Assembly (NCBI RefSeq): GCF_022637555.1
Contig: NZ_CP093342.1
Coordinates: 310,001-374,000 of the forward strand
Source of the DNA: Microbacterium sp. H1-D42
GTDB taxonomy: Bacteria; Actinomycetota; Actinomycetes; Actinomycetales; Microbacteriaceae
DNA: 64,000 nt
Direction: 5' to 3'
In this document: positions 51,656-61,584 of the stretch, one piece after another
How positions within the stretch are numbered: the stretch's first letter is position 1
How the letters are laid out: the number at the start of each line of letters is the position of its first letter
The notes under the pieces: generated by a model
What the model was told of the DNA's origin: nothing
Databases searched by the model: none
Seen by the model: the letters and a program-made list of their open reading frames with translations, nothing else
Program-made: the position numbers and the translations under genes

Positions 51656-52573
51656 TCACGACGCGTGCGTCGCGTTCGGTCGCACGACGCGACCCAGCGA
51701 CCGTGCGTAATCCTCCTTGACGATGTCGAGGTGGGTCCAGCTCTCCAGCGCGCCCACCTCGGGGAGTGCGCGCAGCTCCTCGAGCACGGCCAGCACGCCG
51801 GCTGAGGACGAACCGGCGATCGTGGCGATGAAGTCGTAGACGCCGTGCGTCCGCGCCGCGAACTCGATCGCCCGCTGCTCGAGGATGTACTGGCGCACCG
51901 GCTCCGCGTCATCGCGGAGCGTCACGCCGACGCCGACCGCGAGCCGATTGCGCGAGAGTCCGCCGGAGGGGATGGCGGAGATGCGGATGACACCGGCATC
52001 GATGAGGCGGCGCACCCGTGCTCGGGCCGATGACGGTGACAGGTGAACTGTGTGGGCGAGTTCCTGGTAGCTGGCGCGCCCATCGCTCTGCAGCGCGGCG
52101 ATCAGGCGCTCGTCGAGTTCGTCCAGCGTGATGTCAGTGCGTGACTCGGCGACGAAGAAGCCCTTGAGCACATCGGCGTAGGTCGTCACCTTCACCTGCT
52201 GCACGGCGGGGATCCGGCGCACCTGCTCCAGCATCGCGTGCAGCTGCCGGTCGTCGCCGTGGCGTGACTCGAACACGAGCGGCCGCGATCCGCTCACCAG
52301 CGACACGAACACCGCGTCGCTGATGTCCGCGATCTGCTCGGCCACAGGGCGGGCGGCGCCAGTCAGGCTCACCATGGCGTGAGTGAGCACGTGATGGCCG
52401 GCGAAGCCGGGGTCGAGTGCAGCGACGATCCTCAGCCCGCCGCGCTCGGTGAGCGAGCGCAGTCGAAGCGACACGAAGTCGCGAGGCGCATCCAGCAGCC
52501 GGGAGAGGTCTTGGATGCTGGTGCGACCATTCTCCTGGAGGGCGTGGATGAGCCTGCCGTCCAGATCGTCCAC
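51656..52573 (-). CDS. tandem Lrp/AsnC-type transcriptional regulator
   Basis: The 305-aa protein is about twice a normal Lrp. Two HTH units are visible: residues ~3-50 (LDGRLIHALQENGRTSIQDL) and ~150-200 (LDERLIAALQSDGRASYQEL). Each is followed by a ligand-binding RAM-type domain, the second containing GVYDFIATIAGSSSAGVLAV. Such double Lrp proteins occur in actinobacteria. It starts at GTG 52573; slightly longer starts are possible. It is divergent from the transporter-led catabolic operon and probably its regulator, responding to an amino-acid-like substrate. Confidence 0.85.
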   Translation of the reverse strand: MDDLDGRLIHALQENGRTSIQDLSRLLDAPRDFVSLRLRSLTERGGLRIVAALDPGFAGHHVLTHAMVSLTGAARPVAEQIADISDAVFVSLVSGSRPLVFESRHGDDRQLHAMLEQVRRIPAVQQVKVTTYADVLKGFFVAESRTDITLDELDERLIAALQSDGRASYQELAHTVHLSPSSARARVRRLIDAGVIRISAIPSGGLSRNRLAVGVGVTLRDDAEPVRQYILEQRAIEFAARTHGVYDFIATIAGSSSAGVLAVLEELRALPEVGALESWTHLDIVKEDYARSLGRVVRPNATHAS

Positions 52574-52763
52574 GTCGCGGTCGGGGCGCGCGGGGGAGCT
52601 GTCCAGGCTGATGGCATCCTCCAGTTGTCGACGGGGTGCGAATTCGCCGGATCTGCCGATCGGATGCTACAGATCGTCGGCATAGTGGCGCCTTGCACCC
52701 GTGAGTGAAGTCGTTTGGCGGAAACACTAGCGCAGATGTGCGGTCAACGGGGCGCTCGACGTG

Positions 52764-52792
52764 TGGATCTGCGTGCGGATCGGGCCTATAGT
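52764..52792 (+). promoter_or_regulatory. probable promoter of the guanidino/2-oxoacid operon
   Basis: The -10 TATAGT (52787-52792) is preceded at 17 bp by TGGATC (52764-52769), a weak -35. A leader of about 60 nt ends with an AGGGAG ribosome site before the ATG at 52858. The space to the divergent Lrp-type gene (285 bp) contains no other gene; the regulator's binding site was not recognised. Confidence 0.45.
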
Positions 52793-52857
52793 CGGCACAT
52801 CCCCGACGCAGCAGCCGCCCATGGCTGCCCCACCCTGACAGAGCAAGGGAGCCCTGT

Positions 52858-54213
52858 ATGACCACCTCCGCAGCCCAGCCGGTTGTGCATTCGCACCGCC
52901 GAGCCCTCCGGGCCGGCTTCGCAGCCCTGGCCGGCACCTCGATCGAGTGGTACGACTTCTACGTCTACGCGACGGCCGCCGCCATCGTCTTCCCCCAGGT
53001 GTTCTTCCCCGAGGTCGATCACGCACTGGGCACGCTCGCCTCGTTCGGCACCTATGCCGTGGCGTTCTTCATGCGTCCGCTCGGTGGCATCATCTTCGGC
53101 CACATCGGCGACAAGATCGGTCGCAAGCCCGCGCTCACCATCACCCTGCTGATCATGGGTGTCGCCACTGTGCTCGTCGGCTGTCTTCCCGACTACGCGA
53201 CCTGGGGGCTGGCGGCACCGGTCCTGCTGATCATCCTGCGCATGGCGCAGGGCCTGGCCGTCGGCGGCGAGTGGGGCGGCGCGAGCCTGATGTCGGTGGA
53301 GAGCGCTCCGCCGAAGTACAAGGTGTTCTACGGCGGCTTCACGCAGCTCGGCAACCCGCTGGGTGCGCTGATGGCATCCGCCGCGTTCTGGATCCTGGCC
53401 GCGATGGGCGATGACGTGCTGCTCAGCTGGGGCTGGCGCGTGCCGTTCCTGTTCAGCATCGTGTTGATCGGCGTCGGTCTCTGGGTGCGCTTCCGCGTCG
53501 AGGAGACGCCGGTGTTCGAGCAGAAGATCGAGGGTCACAAGCAATCCACCCCGATCCTGTTCGCCCTGAAGAACAACTGGTGGCCGATGCTGCTCGGCTT
53601 CTGCATCGTGGCCATGTCCTCCGGCGGGTACGTCATCGCGACGACCTTCGTGCAGAACTTCGCGATCAGCCCAGAGGTCGGTCTCTCGGCCGCCATCATC
53701 CTGGGTGCGATGACGGTCGCCTCGTTCGTCGAGACGATCGTGACGCTGCCGCTGGCGCTGCTCGGCGACAAGTGGGGCGGCAAGTCGATCATCTACCTCG
53801 GCATCGTGCTGTCGTTCATCGTGTTCATCCCCCTCGTCTTCGTCATCCAGAACCACCAGGTCGGCATGATCTTCCTGCTGGTGTCGGTGCTGCGACTGAC
53901 GCTCAGCGGTGCTTGGGCATCGCTCTCGACCGTGATGACGCAGATGTTCCGCCCACAGGCGCGATACACCTCGATGTCGCTGTCGTACGGCATCGGCGCA
54001 GCCGTCTGGGGCGGGCTGTCGCCGGCGATCGCGGCAGGGCTGCTGGTCGCGACCGGAAACTTCTGGTCCGTGGTCGGCTTCTTCGGGGTGCTCTCGGCGG
54101 TCGCCCTGTTCGGCGCGGTGTTCGCACCGCAGCATTCCGATGTCGCGCCCGTCACCGCATCCTTCGCCGCTCGCAAGGACACCACCACCATCCGCAACGT
54201 CCGGAGAAGCTGA
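52858..54213 (+). CDS. MHS-family metabolite:H+ symporter
   Basis: The 451-aa protein has 12 TM segments with the MHS hallmarks: GTSIEWYDFYVYATAAA in TM1, MRPLGGIIFGHIGDKIGRK as motif A, and LRMAQGLAVGGEWGGASLM. Related members carry shikimate, 2-oxoglutarate, proline/betaine or dicarboxylates. It heads a six-gene operon and should import the compound broken down by the following enzymes. The next gene starts 1 bp after its stop. Confidence 0.9.
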   Translation: MTTSAAQPVVHSHRRALRAGFAALAGTSIEWYDFYVYATAAAIVFPQVFFPEVDHALGTLASFGTYAVAFFMRPLGGIIFGHIGDKIGRKPALTITLLIMGVATVLVGCLPDYATWGLAAPVLLIILRMAQGLAVGGEWGGASLMSVESAPPKYKVFYGGFTQLGNPLGALMASAAFWILAAMGDDVLLSWGWRVPFLFSIVLIGVGLWVRFRVEETPVFEQKIEGHKQSTPILFALKNNWWPMLLGFCIVAMSSGGYVIATTFVQNFAISPEVGLSAAIILGAMTVASFVETIVTLPLALLGDKWGGKSIIYLGIVLSFIVFIPLVFVIQNHQVGMIFLLVSVLRLTLSGAWASLSTVMTQMFRPQARYTSMSLSYGIGAAVWGGLSPAIAAGLLVATGNFWSVVGFFGVLSAVALFGAVFAPQHSDVAPVTASFAARKDTTTIRNVRRS

Positions 54214-54214
54214 A

Positions 54215-55888
54215 ATGCGCCGACTGGCGACCTACGATTCGCGCGACGCCGTCGCGACGATCGTGACCGCAGAGAACATCCACACCGTCGATGAGCAGCA
54301 TCCTCATGCCGAGGCGATGCTCACCGTCGGCGGGCGCATCCTGGCGGTGGGCTCTCTTGACGAGGTCGCGGCCGCGGCCGAGGCGGCGGGTCTTGACCCG
54401 GTGCGCAGCGACCACCCCGGCGCGACCATCGTCCCCGGTTTCGTCGACGCGCACGCGCACCCCCTGATGTACGGGCAGCTGCTGACCTGGGTGGACATCG
54501 GCCCCGATCTCGCCGCCTCGATCCCCGAGATCATCGAGCTCATGCGAGCACGTGCCGAGACCCTGGCGCCGGGCGCACCGCTGCGCGGCTACGGCTACGA
54601 ACAGCGCAACCTGGCCGAGCGCCGCCATCCCACTCGGCAGGAGCTCGACCTGATCGCAACGGATCGCGAGGTGTACATCATGAACGCCTCCGGCCACGGC
54701 GGCGTCGTGAACTCCTACGCGCTGCAGAAGTACGGCATCACCCGCGACACCCCCAACCCCGACGGCGGCGAGTTCTTCCGCGACGCGGACGGCGAGCTGA
54801 CCGGCGAGCTGTCGGATGCCGCATGCAACGTGCTCACCGGGCTGCACGGGGTGAAGGTCGGCCATCACGGCCCGAACTTCCACCTCGGCGACGAGCCCGC
54901 CGAGCATCAGCGCCAGCTCGACGCGGTGCAGCGCGAGTTCCTCGCCGGCGGTGTGACCACGATCGGCGACGCGCAGGTGTCGCAGCGTGAGTTCGCCGCC
55001 TACCTGGCGCTCGCCGACCGAGGGGCGCTCGACCTGCGAGTGTCGATGTACTTCCTCTCGCACCTGCTCGACCAGGCCATCGACCTCGGCCTGACCGGGC
55101 CGTTCGGCAACGCGTTCCTCTCGGCCGCCGGCATCAAGCTATACGCCGATGGCACACTCGGCGGCTGGACGGCGTACTTCCCAGAGGGCTATCGCGATGA
55201 TCCCTGCCGCACCGGGCAGCTCTACCACTCGCCGGAGGAGTACACCCAGCTGGTGAGCAAGGCGCACCGAGCAGGCCTGCAGACCGCCACACACGCGCAG
55301 TCGCCCACCGCGATCAAGATGGTGGTGGATGCCATCGAGCAGGCACTCGGCGAGCGCCCGGACGCGGACGCACGGCACCGCATCGAGCACTGCGGTCTGC
55401 CCGATGCGGCTGAGATCCGGCGGATGGCCGAGCTCGGCATCCGTCCCGTGAACCAGACCCAGCACTACTACAACTGGGGTGAGGGAGTGGAGCAGGCCAT
55501 CGGCACCCCCGGCGAGCGGTTCAACCCGCTCGGCGAGTTCCTCGAGGCCGGGGTGCCGGTCACGATCTCGTCGGATGCCCCTGTCGCAGAGCCCCGACCG
55601 CTCGAGGCGCTGCAGGCGGCGGTGACCAGGGTGACCCGTCGCGGGCACAAGCTGGGCCCTGACTCGCTGCGCATCAGCGCCGCGGATGCGCTGCGCGGGC
55701 ACACGCTCGAGGGGGCCGCCTCGCTCGGCAGGGATCACGAGCTCGGCTCGCTGACCCCCGGCAAGCGCGCCGACTTCGTCGTGCTCGGCGCAGACCCGCT
55801 GGTGGTCGACGGGGAGAGCATCGCCGCCATTCCGGTGCTCGAGACCTGGGTCGACGGCAGTGTGAAATATCGGAGCCAGGAAGGATGA
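54215..55888 (+). CDS. metal-dependent amidohydrolase (YtcJ-like, Amidohydro_3)
   Basis: The protein is about 557 aa from the ATG at 54215, with GGAGAA upstream; the frame is open into the transporter gene without similarity. The N-terminal metal motif is VPGFVDAHAHPLMYG. Later come HAQSPTAIKMVV, RHRIEHCGLPD and a C-terminal SSDAPVAEPRPLEAL with the catalytic Asp, then the GSLTPGKRADFVVLG strand. Such enzymes hydrolyse amides, ureas or cyclic amidines. It is coupled to the next gene by an ATGA overlap. The substrate is unknown. Confidence 0.88.
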   Translation: MRRLATYDSRDAVATIVTAENIHTVDEQHPHAEAMLTVGGRILAVGSLDEVAAAAEAAGLDPVRSDHPGATIVPGFVDAHAHPLMYGQLLTWVDIGPDLAASIPEIIELMRARAETLAPGAPLRGYGYEQRNLAERRHPTRQELDLIATDREVYIMNASGHGGVVNSYALQKYGITRDTPNPDGGEFFRDADGELTGELSDAACNVLTGLHGVKVGHHGPNFHLGDEPAEHQRQLDAVQREFLAGGVTTIGDAQVSQREFAAYLALADRGALDLRVSMYFLSHLLDQAIDLGLTGPFGNAFLSAAGIKLYADGTLGGWTAYFPEGYRDDPCRTGQLYHSPEEYTQLVSKAHRAGLQTATHAQSPTAIKMVVDAIEQALGERPDADARHRIEHCGLPDAAEIRRMAELGIRPVNQTQHYYNWGEGVEQAIGTPGERFNPLGEFLEAGVPVTISSDAPVAEPRPLEALQAAVTRVTRRGHKLGPDSLRISAADALRGHTLEGAASLGRDHELGSLTPGKRADFVVLGADPLVVDGESIAAIPVLETWVDGSVKYRSQEG

Positions 55889-57504
55889 CCGTCATGCAGA
55901 CCGAGACCAGGCGCACCACCGGCTGGGTGATCATGGAGGCCCTGCGGGCCTACGGCATCGACACGGTGTTCGGCATCCCGGGCACCCACAACCTCGAGTT
56001 CTACCGGCCGCTGCCCGCTCTCGGCATCCGGCCCGTCACCACCCGGCACGAGCAGGGCGCCGGGTACGGGTCGGACGGCTGGTCGCTGCAGACCGGGCTG
56101 CCGGGGGTCGTCGTGACCACCAGCGGTCCCGGCCTGCTCAACGCGCTGTCGGCAGCGGGTACCGCCTACTGCGAGTCGCGGCCGATGATCATCCTCTCTC
56201 CCGGCCCTGCCCGCGGCAGCGAGTTCGCCGACGTCGGCACGCTGCACGAGACCAAGGACCAGCTCGCGGCAGCATCCGCCGTCGTGGAGTGGGGTCGTCG
56301 TGTCACCAGCGCCGCCGAAGCGGTCGCCGCGGTGCACGACGCATTCGCGCTGTTCGCGACCGGCCGCCCGCGTCCGGTCTACATCGAGGTCCCCCTCGAC
56401 CTGCTCGAGGAAGAGGCCGTGGGACTCACCGCCGACGACCTGGCCGTGCGCGCGTTCCCGCCTGCCCCGGCCCCCGACTCGCAGGCGATCGCCGAGGCGG
56501 CGCGGCTGCTCGCAGCCGCGAGCGACCCTGTCATCCTCGCCGGCGGCGGCTCCCGCCGCGCCGGAGCCGCCCTGCGCGCGCTGGCCGAGCGGCTCGGTGC
56601 ACCGGTGGTCACGACCGCGAACGCGAAGGGCGTGCTCGACGAGCACCACCCGCTCTCGCTCGGCTCCAACCTGCGTCTCGCCGCCGCCCGCAACCGTGCG
56701 CGCGACGCCGACGTGCTGCTGGTCGTCGGCTCGAAGCTCGGCGAGGCCGAGCTCTGGGTGGACCGGCTGGATGCCGGCGGCACCGTCATCCGCATCGACC
56801 TGCTCGCCTCGCAGATCGATAAGAACCAGCACGCTGACATCGGGATCGTCGGCGACGCCGCATCCGCCCTCGCAGCCCTCCTGACGGAACTCGGCGACGG
56901 CGCACCGCGGGCAGACGCCCGCGTCGCCGAGACCCTCGACGCCGTGCGCGCCGAGACCCACGAGCTGTCGCCGGCGAACGCGGCGCTCGCCGCGGTCATC
57001 GCCGACGCGCTGCCCGCAGACGCCGTCGTCGCCACTGACTCGTCGCAGATTGCCTACTGGGGTCTGATGAACGTGCTGCGGGTGTCGAAGCCGAACTCGA
57101 TGCCGTACATGGCGACCTACGCCACGCTCGGCTACGGGCTGCCGGCCGCCCTCGGCGCTCGCATCGCCGACGACACGCGTCCGGCCTTCGTCGTCACCGG
57201 CGACGGAGCGCTGATGTTCTCGATGCAGGAGATGATCACGGTCGTCGAGCAGCAACTCGATGTCACCGTGATCGTCGTCGACAACGGCGGGTACGCCGAG
57301 ATCAAGCAGAACGAGGCGGATGCCGGCATCGCACCGATCGGCGTCGATCTCGTCCAGCCCGACTGGGCTGCGCTCGGCACCGCGTTCGGAGGCGCCGGCC
57401 GTCGCGTCGGCTCGGCTGCCGAGCTCGCCGACGCCGTGCAGGGCGCCGTCGCGGACGGCGGCCTGCAGATCGTCCACATCGACCAGTCGACGTTCGCCCT
57501 CTGA
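55885..57504 (+). CDS. ThDP-dependent 2-oxoacid decarboxylase, like 5-guanidino-2-oxopentanoate decarboxylase
   Basis: The 539-aa protein has a Pyr domain with the catalytic Glu in [15 protein letters not shown], a central domain ([20 protein letters not shown]) and a PP domain with the ThDP/Mg motif [20 protein letters not shown], then [12 protein letters not shown]. The overall pattern is of acetolactate-synthase-like enzymes. The pairing with a ureohydrolase of the guanidinobutyrase type suggests AruI-like decarboxylation of 2-ketoarginine. Acetolactate synthase is unlikely, as no regulatory subunit or ilv genes are near. The start overlaps the amidohydrolase stop. Confidence 0.82.
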   Translation: MTVMQTETRRTTGWVIMEALRAYGIDTVFGIPGTHNLEFYRPLPALGIRPVTTRHEQGAGYGSDGWSLQTGLPGVVVTTSGPGLLNALSAAGTAYCESRPMIILSPGPARGSEFADVGTLHETKDQLAAASAVVEWGRRVTSAAEAVAAVHDAFALFATGRPRPVYIEVPLDLLEEEAVGLTADDLAVRAFPPAPAPDSQAIAEAARLLAAASDPVILAGGGSRRAGAALRALAERLGAPVVTTANAKGVLDEHHPLSLGSNLRLAAARNRARDADVLLVVGSKLGEAELWVDRLDAGGTVIRIDLLASQIDKNQHADIGIVGDAASALAALLTELGDGAPRADARVAETLDAVRAETHELSPANAALAAVIADALPADAVVATDSSQIAYWGLMNVLRVSKPNSMPYMATYATLGYGLPAALGARIADDTRPAFVVTGDGALMFSMQEMITVVEQQLDVTVIVVDNGGYAEIKQNEADAGIAPIGVDLVQPDWAALGTAFGGAGRRVGSAAELADAVQGAVADGGLQIVHIDQSTFAL

Positions 57505-57517
57505 GACAGGAACCTCC

Positions 57518-58480
57518 ATGAGCAGCACACCCATCGGGCCAGCTGACGCCTCGAAGACCCCCAGATACGCGGGTCTGTCCACGTTCGCCCGGCTGCCCCG
57601 CATCGAGGACGTCGGCGAGACGGACATCGCCGTGGTCGGCATCCCATTCGACAGCGGCGTCAGCTTTCGCCCCGGCGCCCGGTTCGGACCAGAGCACGTG
57701 CGCGCCTCAAGCCGTCTGCTGCGCCCGTACAACCCGGCGCAGGACTTCGCCGGCTGGGAGGCGGTGCAGATGGCGGATGCCGGTGACATCGCCGCGAACC
57801 CGTTCAACATCCACACCGCCGTCGACCAGATCGCCGAGGCCGCGACCGAACTGGGGGAGCGCGTCGACAGGATCCTCACGATCGGCGGCGACCACACCAT
57901 CGCCTACCCGCTGCTGAAGGCCATCAGCGCCAAGCACGGCCCGGTCGCGGTGGTGCACTTCGACGCCCACCTCGACACCTGGGACACGTACTTCGACGAG
58001 CCGATCACGCACGGCACGCCCTTCCGACGCGCGTCCGAGGACGGCTTCATCGACCGCACGGCGTCGATGCACGTCGGCACCCGCGGCCCGCTGTACGGAA
58101 AGAGCGACCTCGAGGACGACGAACGGCTCGGCTTCTCGATCATCACGAGCGAGTTCATCGAGGAGCACGGCGTGCCCGCCGCGATGGAACGGCTGCGGCA
58201 GCGGATCGGCGACCGGCCCCTGTACCTGTCTGTCGACATCGACGTGCTCGATCCGGCGCACGCGCCGGGCACAGGCACGCCGGAGGCGGGCGGTCTCACC
58301 AGCAGGGAGCTGCTGCGGATCATCCGCGGCCTCGCTGACCTGAACATGGTCGGCGCCGACGTCGTCGAGGTCGCGCCCGCCTATGACCACGCCCAGATCA
58401 CCGGTATCGCCGCCAGCCATGTCGCCTACGAGATCCTCACCGCGATGGCACGTGCGATCGTCCGCGGACGCGGCGAATGA
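57518..58480 (+). CDS. ureohydrolase: agmatinase/guanidinobutyrase type
   Basis: The product is about 320 aa from the ATG at 57518 (ribosome site AGGA). The di-manganese site motifs are all present: [22 protein letters not shown] and [22 protein letters not shown]. The arginase/agmatinase family member would release urea from a guanidino compound; GTGTPEAGG is typical of the agmatinase/guanidinobutyrase branch. Next to an AruI-like decarboxylase, 4-guanidinobutyrate is a plausible substrate, giving 4-aminobutyrate and urea. No urease gene is in the window. Its stop overlaps the next start. Confidence 0.88.
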   Translation: MSSTPIGPADASKTPRYAGLSTFARLPRIEDVGETDIAVVGIPFDSGVSFRPGARFGPEHVRASSRLLRPYNPAQDFAGWEAVQMADAGDIAANPFNIHTAVDQIAEAATELGERVDRILTIGGDHTIAYPLLKAISAKHGPVAVVHFDAHLDTWDTYFDEPITHGTPFRRASEDGFIDRTASMHVGTRGPLYGKSDLEDDERLGFSIITSEFIEEHGVPAAMERLRQRIGDRPLYLSVDIDVLDPAHAPGTGTPEAGGLTSRELLRIIRGLADLNMVGADVVEVAPAYDHAQITGIAASHVAYEILTAMARAIVRGRGE

Positions 58481-59496
58481 GTTTCAGGACGGACGACAAG
58501 ATGAACACCGCACGACCACTCGCCGTCTACACGGACGTCGACGACACAGACCCCGGCCCGGGCATCGCGCTGCTGGAAGCGCACGGCTTCGAGGTGCGGG
58601 TGCTCGGCACCCGCGATCCCCACGAGATCGTCGCGGGCGCCCGCGATGCCGTGGCGCTGCTGCCCGGCTACGCCTCGGTCACTCGCGAGATGATCGCAGA
58701 GCTGCCGAACCTCGAGGTCATCGCGCTGATGTCGATGGGCTTCGACTATGTCGACGTCGAGGCCGCCGCCGAGCATGGCGTCTGGGTGACGAACGTGCCA
58801 GGGGCGGCGACCGAGGAAGTCGCCACCCACGCCCTGGCGATCATGCTGCACAGCATCCGCCAGCTGCGCTTCTACCTCGCCAGCGCGACCCCATCCGGTT
58901 GGAACGAGCGCGCGCCGAAGGCGCCGCCGCGGCTCAGCGAGCAGACCCTCGGCATCATCGGTCTCGGCCGCATCGGGCGCGAGCTCGCGCGGCAGGCCGG
59001 ACCCCTGTTCGGGCGCGTGCTCGGCTACGACCCGCTGATGCCCGATACCGCAGAGGTGCGCGCCGACCTCGAGCGACTCGGGGTGCAGAGCGCGGGCCTC
59101 GACGAAGTGCGCGGTGCCGCCGACGTGCTCTCGCTGCACCTTCCGCTCACACCGCAGACCGAGCGCATGGTCGACGCGGCGTTCCTTTCCGGGATGCCGG
59201 CGGGGGCGCTCCTCGTGAACGTGTCGCGCGGGGCGCTCATCGACGAGCATGCCCTGGCGGCATCACTCGACGCCGGACACCTCGGCGGAGCCGCCCTGGA
59301 CGTGCTCTCCGCCGAGCCGCCGCAGCCCGGGCATCCACTGCTGGGCAGGGACGACGTCGTGCTCACGCCGCACATCGCCTACTTCTCGGAACGCACCGAG
59401 ATCGAGTACGTGCGCATCCAGGCGCAGAACGCCGTGACCCTGCGCGAGACCGGTTCACCCGAGTCGCCGGTGAACCGGCCGGCACCCCGCAACTGA
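58477..59496 (+). CDS. D-isomer-specific 2-hydroxyacid dehydrogenase
   Basis: The 339-aa protein has an NAD(P)-binding domain [20 protein letters not shown]. Catalytic residues are Arg in [14 protein letters not shown], a Glu in the region after [12 protein letters not shown] and His in LTPHIAYFS. It reduces 2-oxoacids or oxidises D-2-hydroxyacids. The ATG overlaps the ureohydrolase stop (ATGA); an ATG at 58501 is an alternative. In this operon it may divert or feed the same 2-oxoacid used by the ThDP enzyme. Confidence 0.9.
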   Translation: MSFRTDDKMNTARPLAVYTDVDDTDPGPGIALLEAHGFEVRVLGTRDPHEIVAGARDAVALLPGYASVTREMIAELPNLEVIALMSMGFDYVDVEAAAEHGVWVTNVPGAATEEVATHALAIMLHSIRQLRFYLASATPSGWNERAPKAPPRLSEQTLGIIGLGRIGRELARQAGPLFGRVLGYDPLMPDTAEVRADLERLGVQSAGLDEVRGAADVLSLHLPLTPQTERMVDAAFLSGMPAGALLVNVSRGALIDEHALAASLDAGHLGGAALDVLSAEPPQPGHPLLGRDDVVLTPHIAYFSERTEIEYVRIQAQNAVTLRETGSPESPVNRPAPRN

Positions 59497-59534
59497 GCAC
59501 CGCGCAAATGAACACACAGCAAGAGGGGAACTCC

Positions 59535-61100
59535 GTGGCACACCTGACCGACGAGGCCAAGCAGACCGCCCGCACCTGGATCGACGAGCACCTGGTGCAG
59601 CTCACCGAGTGGCACACCCGCATCTGGGAGCTCGCCGAGCCGGCGTGGCGGGAGTACCGCTCGCAGGCCTGGTACGTCGAGCGGCTGCGCGCCGAGGGGT
59701 TCGAGGTCGAAGACGGCTCTGCCGGCATGCCCACCGCGTTCAGCGCGGTCTGGAGCAACGGCGACGGACCGACCCTGCTGACCTACGCCGAATACGATGC
59801 GGTGCCTGGCAACAACCAGGCCGCGACCACCACGGAGTCGCCGCGCGACGGACTCAGCCGGTTCGCCCCCGGTCACACCGATCCGCACTCCGTGCTCGGC
59901 ATCTCGACTCTCGCCGGGGTGCTCGGCACCAAGCACGCCATGCAGCAGCACGGCATCGTTGGGACGCTGAAGTACACCGGTGAGCCGGCCGAGAAGATGC
60001 ACGGCTCCAAGGTCGTGCACGGCCTGCGCGGCTACTACGACGGCGTCGACGCCATCGTGTCGTTCCACCCGTTCTACATGCTGCCGCTGTGCAACACCGC
60101 GCGCTGGGACACCCAGTGCGGCGCGTACTACAGCAAGGTGTACACCTTCGTCTGCGATCACCCCGAGACGTGGCAGATCTCCAGTGCTGACCCGAACTCG
60201 CCGATCCCGGCGTCGCACTCGGCGGCGCGGGCGCCGGGGGCGAACGTGGCGCTGACGCAGATGTACACCGCGTCGCGCACCATGCTCGACTCGATGCTGC
60301 CGGCGACCGGTGGGTGGAGCTTCTCCGACGCGATCCTCAGCGATGGCCAGGCGACAGCAGACAACCTGCCGCACCGGGTGGCCCGCCTGCAGTTCTCGTG
60401 GCGCACTCCCGACGTCGAGATGGCCGAGCACATCCTCGCGGTGCTCGACCGCAACGCGACGGCGGCCGCGATGATGGCGCACTGCGACCTCGAAGAGCGG
60501 TGGGTGGCGCGAAGCCGACCCGGTCGCACCAATCACGTCATGGCCGAGACGCTCTACGCCAACCTCGAGACGGTCGGCGCTCCCGTGTACGGTCCGGATG
60601 CCGTGGCGATCGCGCAGGACATCCAGCGCACCCTCGGATTCGAGCCGAGTGCGAAGCCGTTCCTGGCAGAGACCGAGCAGCTCATCGCCCCGCAGGAGGC
60701 GGAGCGGATCCTGCGCGAGCACATGCCGGCCTGGCAGCGCAACTGGACCAGCGATGACTACGTCGAGATGTCGCACTACGCGCCGCTGGTGCGCTTCTAC
60801 GTGTCCAGGCCCGCGCTGCAGTCGGTGCCGGATGCTGGGCCGTACCCGGCCTGGGTGATGAACGCACTCGGGGGCATCCCCGAGACGATCGCACCGACGA
60901 TCCTGACGGCCGGCAAGACCATCGCCGGCACGTTCCTCGACCTGCTCACCTCTCCTGAGACCCTCGCCGCAGCCCGCGCTGAGTTCGTCGAGCGCACTGA
61001 GGCAGATCCGATGCCGGCCCTGCTGCCGACCGACTTCGCGGCGCCCATCGACCTGCCGTGGCCCGACTACGCCGGCACGGAAGAGCACCGGCGCTGGTAG
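59535..61100 (+). CDS. M20-family amidohydrolase (AbgB-like)
   Basis: The product is about 521 aa. The GTG at 59535 has AGGGG 6-7 nt upstream and is preferred; the ATG at 59508 lacks one. The metal site follows the AbgB-like pattern: TYAEYDAVPGNNQ, APGHTDPHSVLG, YTGEPAEKMHG and VSFHPFY near the middle, with no ACGHD box. Related enzymes cleave p-aminobenzoyl-glutamate and other N-acyl amino acids. It is the last gene of the operon and could remove an acyl group from an imported amide. A 521-aa length is longer than typical M20 carboxypeptidases but fits AbgB-like ones. Confidence 0.85.
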   Translation: MAHLTDEAKQTARTWIDEHLVQLTEWHTRIWELAEPAWREYRSQAWYVERLRAEGFEVEDGSAGMPTAFSAVWSNGDGPTLLTYAEYDAVPGNNQAATTTESPRDGLSRFAPGHTDPHSVLGISTLAGVLGTKHAMQQHGIVGTLKYTGEPAEKMHGSKVVHGLRGYYDGVDAIVSFHPFYMLPLCNTARWDTQCGAYYSKVYTFVCDHPETWQISSADPNSPIPASHSAARAPGANVALTQMYTASRTMLDSMLPATGGWSFSDAILSDGQATADNLPHRVARLQFSWRTPDVEMAEHILAVLDRNATAAAMMAHCDLEERWVARSRPGRTNHVMAETLYANLETVGAPVYGPDAVAIAQDIQRTLGFEPSAKPFLAETEQLIAPQEAERILREHMPAWQRNWTSDDYVEMSHYAPLVRFYVSRPALQSVPDAGPYPAWVMNALGGIPETIAPTILTAGKTIAGTFLDLLTSPETLAAARAEFVERTEADPMPALLPTDFAAPIDLPWPDYAGTEEHRRW

Positions 61101-61161
61101 CGGCGTCAGGCGTCGTCCGTGGCGACGCGGATCGCGGGAACGCTTCGCGCCTTTGGGGTCA

Positions 61162-61584
61162 TCATCCGGTGACGGTCAGTTCGGCCTGCTCGCTGCCGCC
61201 GGCCTCGCTCCACGCGAGAGAGCGGGTGAGGATGTCGCGCAGCACCTCGAGATCGACCTGCTCCAGATCCTTGATGTACAGGCATCCGACGCCCGTCGTG
61301 TGCGGACCGAGACGGGCCAGATCGTCCGCGTACTCCGCGGTGGACTCCAGGTAGATGGTCGAGGCCGTCTTGCGCGGCGCGAACGCCAGCAGCGGCATGT
61401 CGCCCTCGGTGCCGGTCGGGTAGCGGTAGTGGCAGCTGCCGAACCCGACGATCGTGCCCCACAGCACTGGTTCGCGGCCGGAGACGTCCTGCAGCAGGGC
61501 GGTCAGCGTCTCAGCATCCCGCTGCCTGCGAGCCGGCGTGACGGCGGCGAGGAAGCCGCCGACGCTGCCCCCGGTGGGCTTCAC
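61162..61584 (-). CDS. DUF1801-domain protein, 140 aa
   Basis: Small soluble protein with DUF1801 segments: VTPARRQRDAETLTALL near the start, LWGTIVGFGSCHYRYPTGTE in the middle, YLESTAEYADDLARLGPHTT and a C-terminal CLYIKDLEQVDLEVLRDIL. Members resemble the YdhG/frataxin-like fold of iron-binding proteins, but the role is not established. The ATG overlaps the stop of the HhH-GPD gene, so the two are translated from one leftward message. Confidence 0.85.
   Translation of the reverse strand: MKPTGGSVGGFLAAVTPARRQRDAETLTALLQDVSGREPVLWGTIVGFGSCHYRYPTGTEGDMPLLAFAPRKTASTIYLESTAEYADDLARLGPHTTGVGCLYIKDLEQVDLEVLRDILTRSLAWSEAGGSEQAELTVTG

Noticed and set aside
55885..57504. Acetolactate synthase large subunit (IlvB)
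   Set aside because: There is no small regulatory subunit or branched-chain gene nearby, and the surrounding ureohydrolase and amidohydrolase genes favour a catabolic 2-oxoacid decarboxylase.
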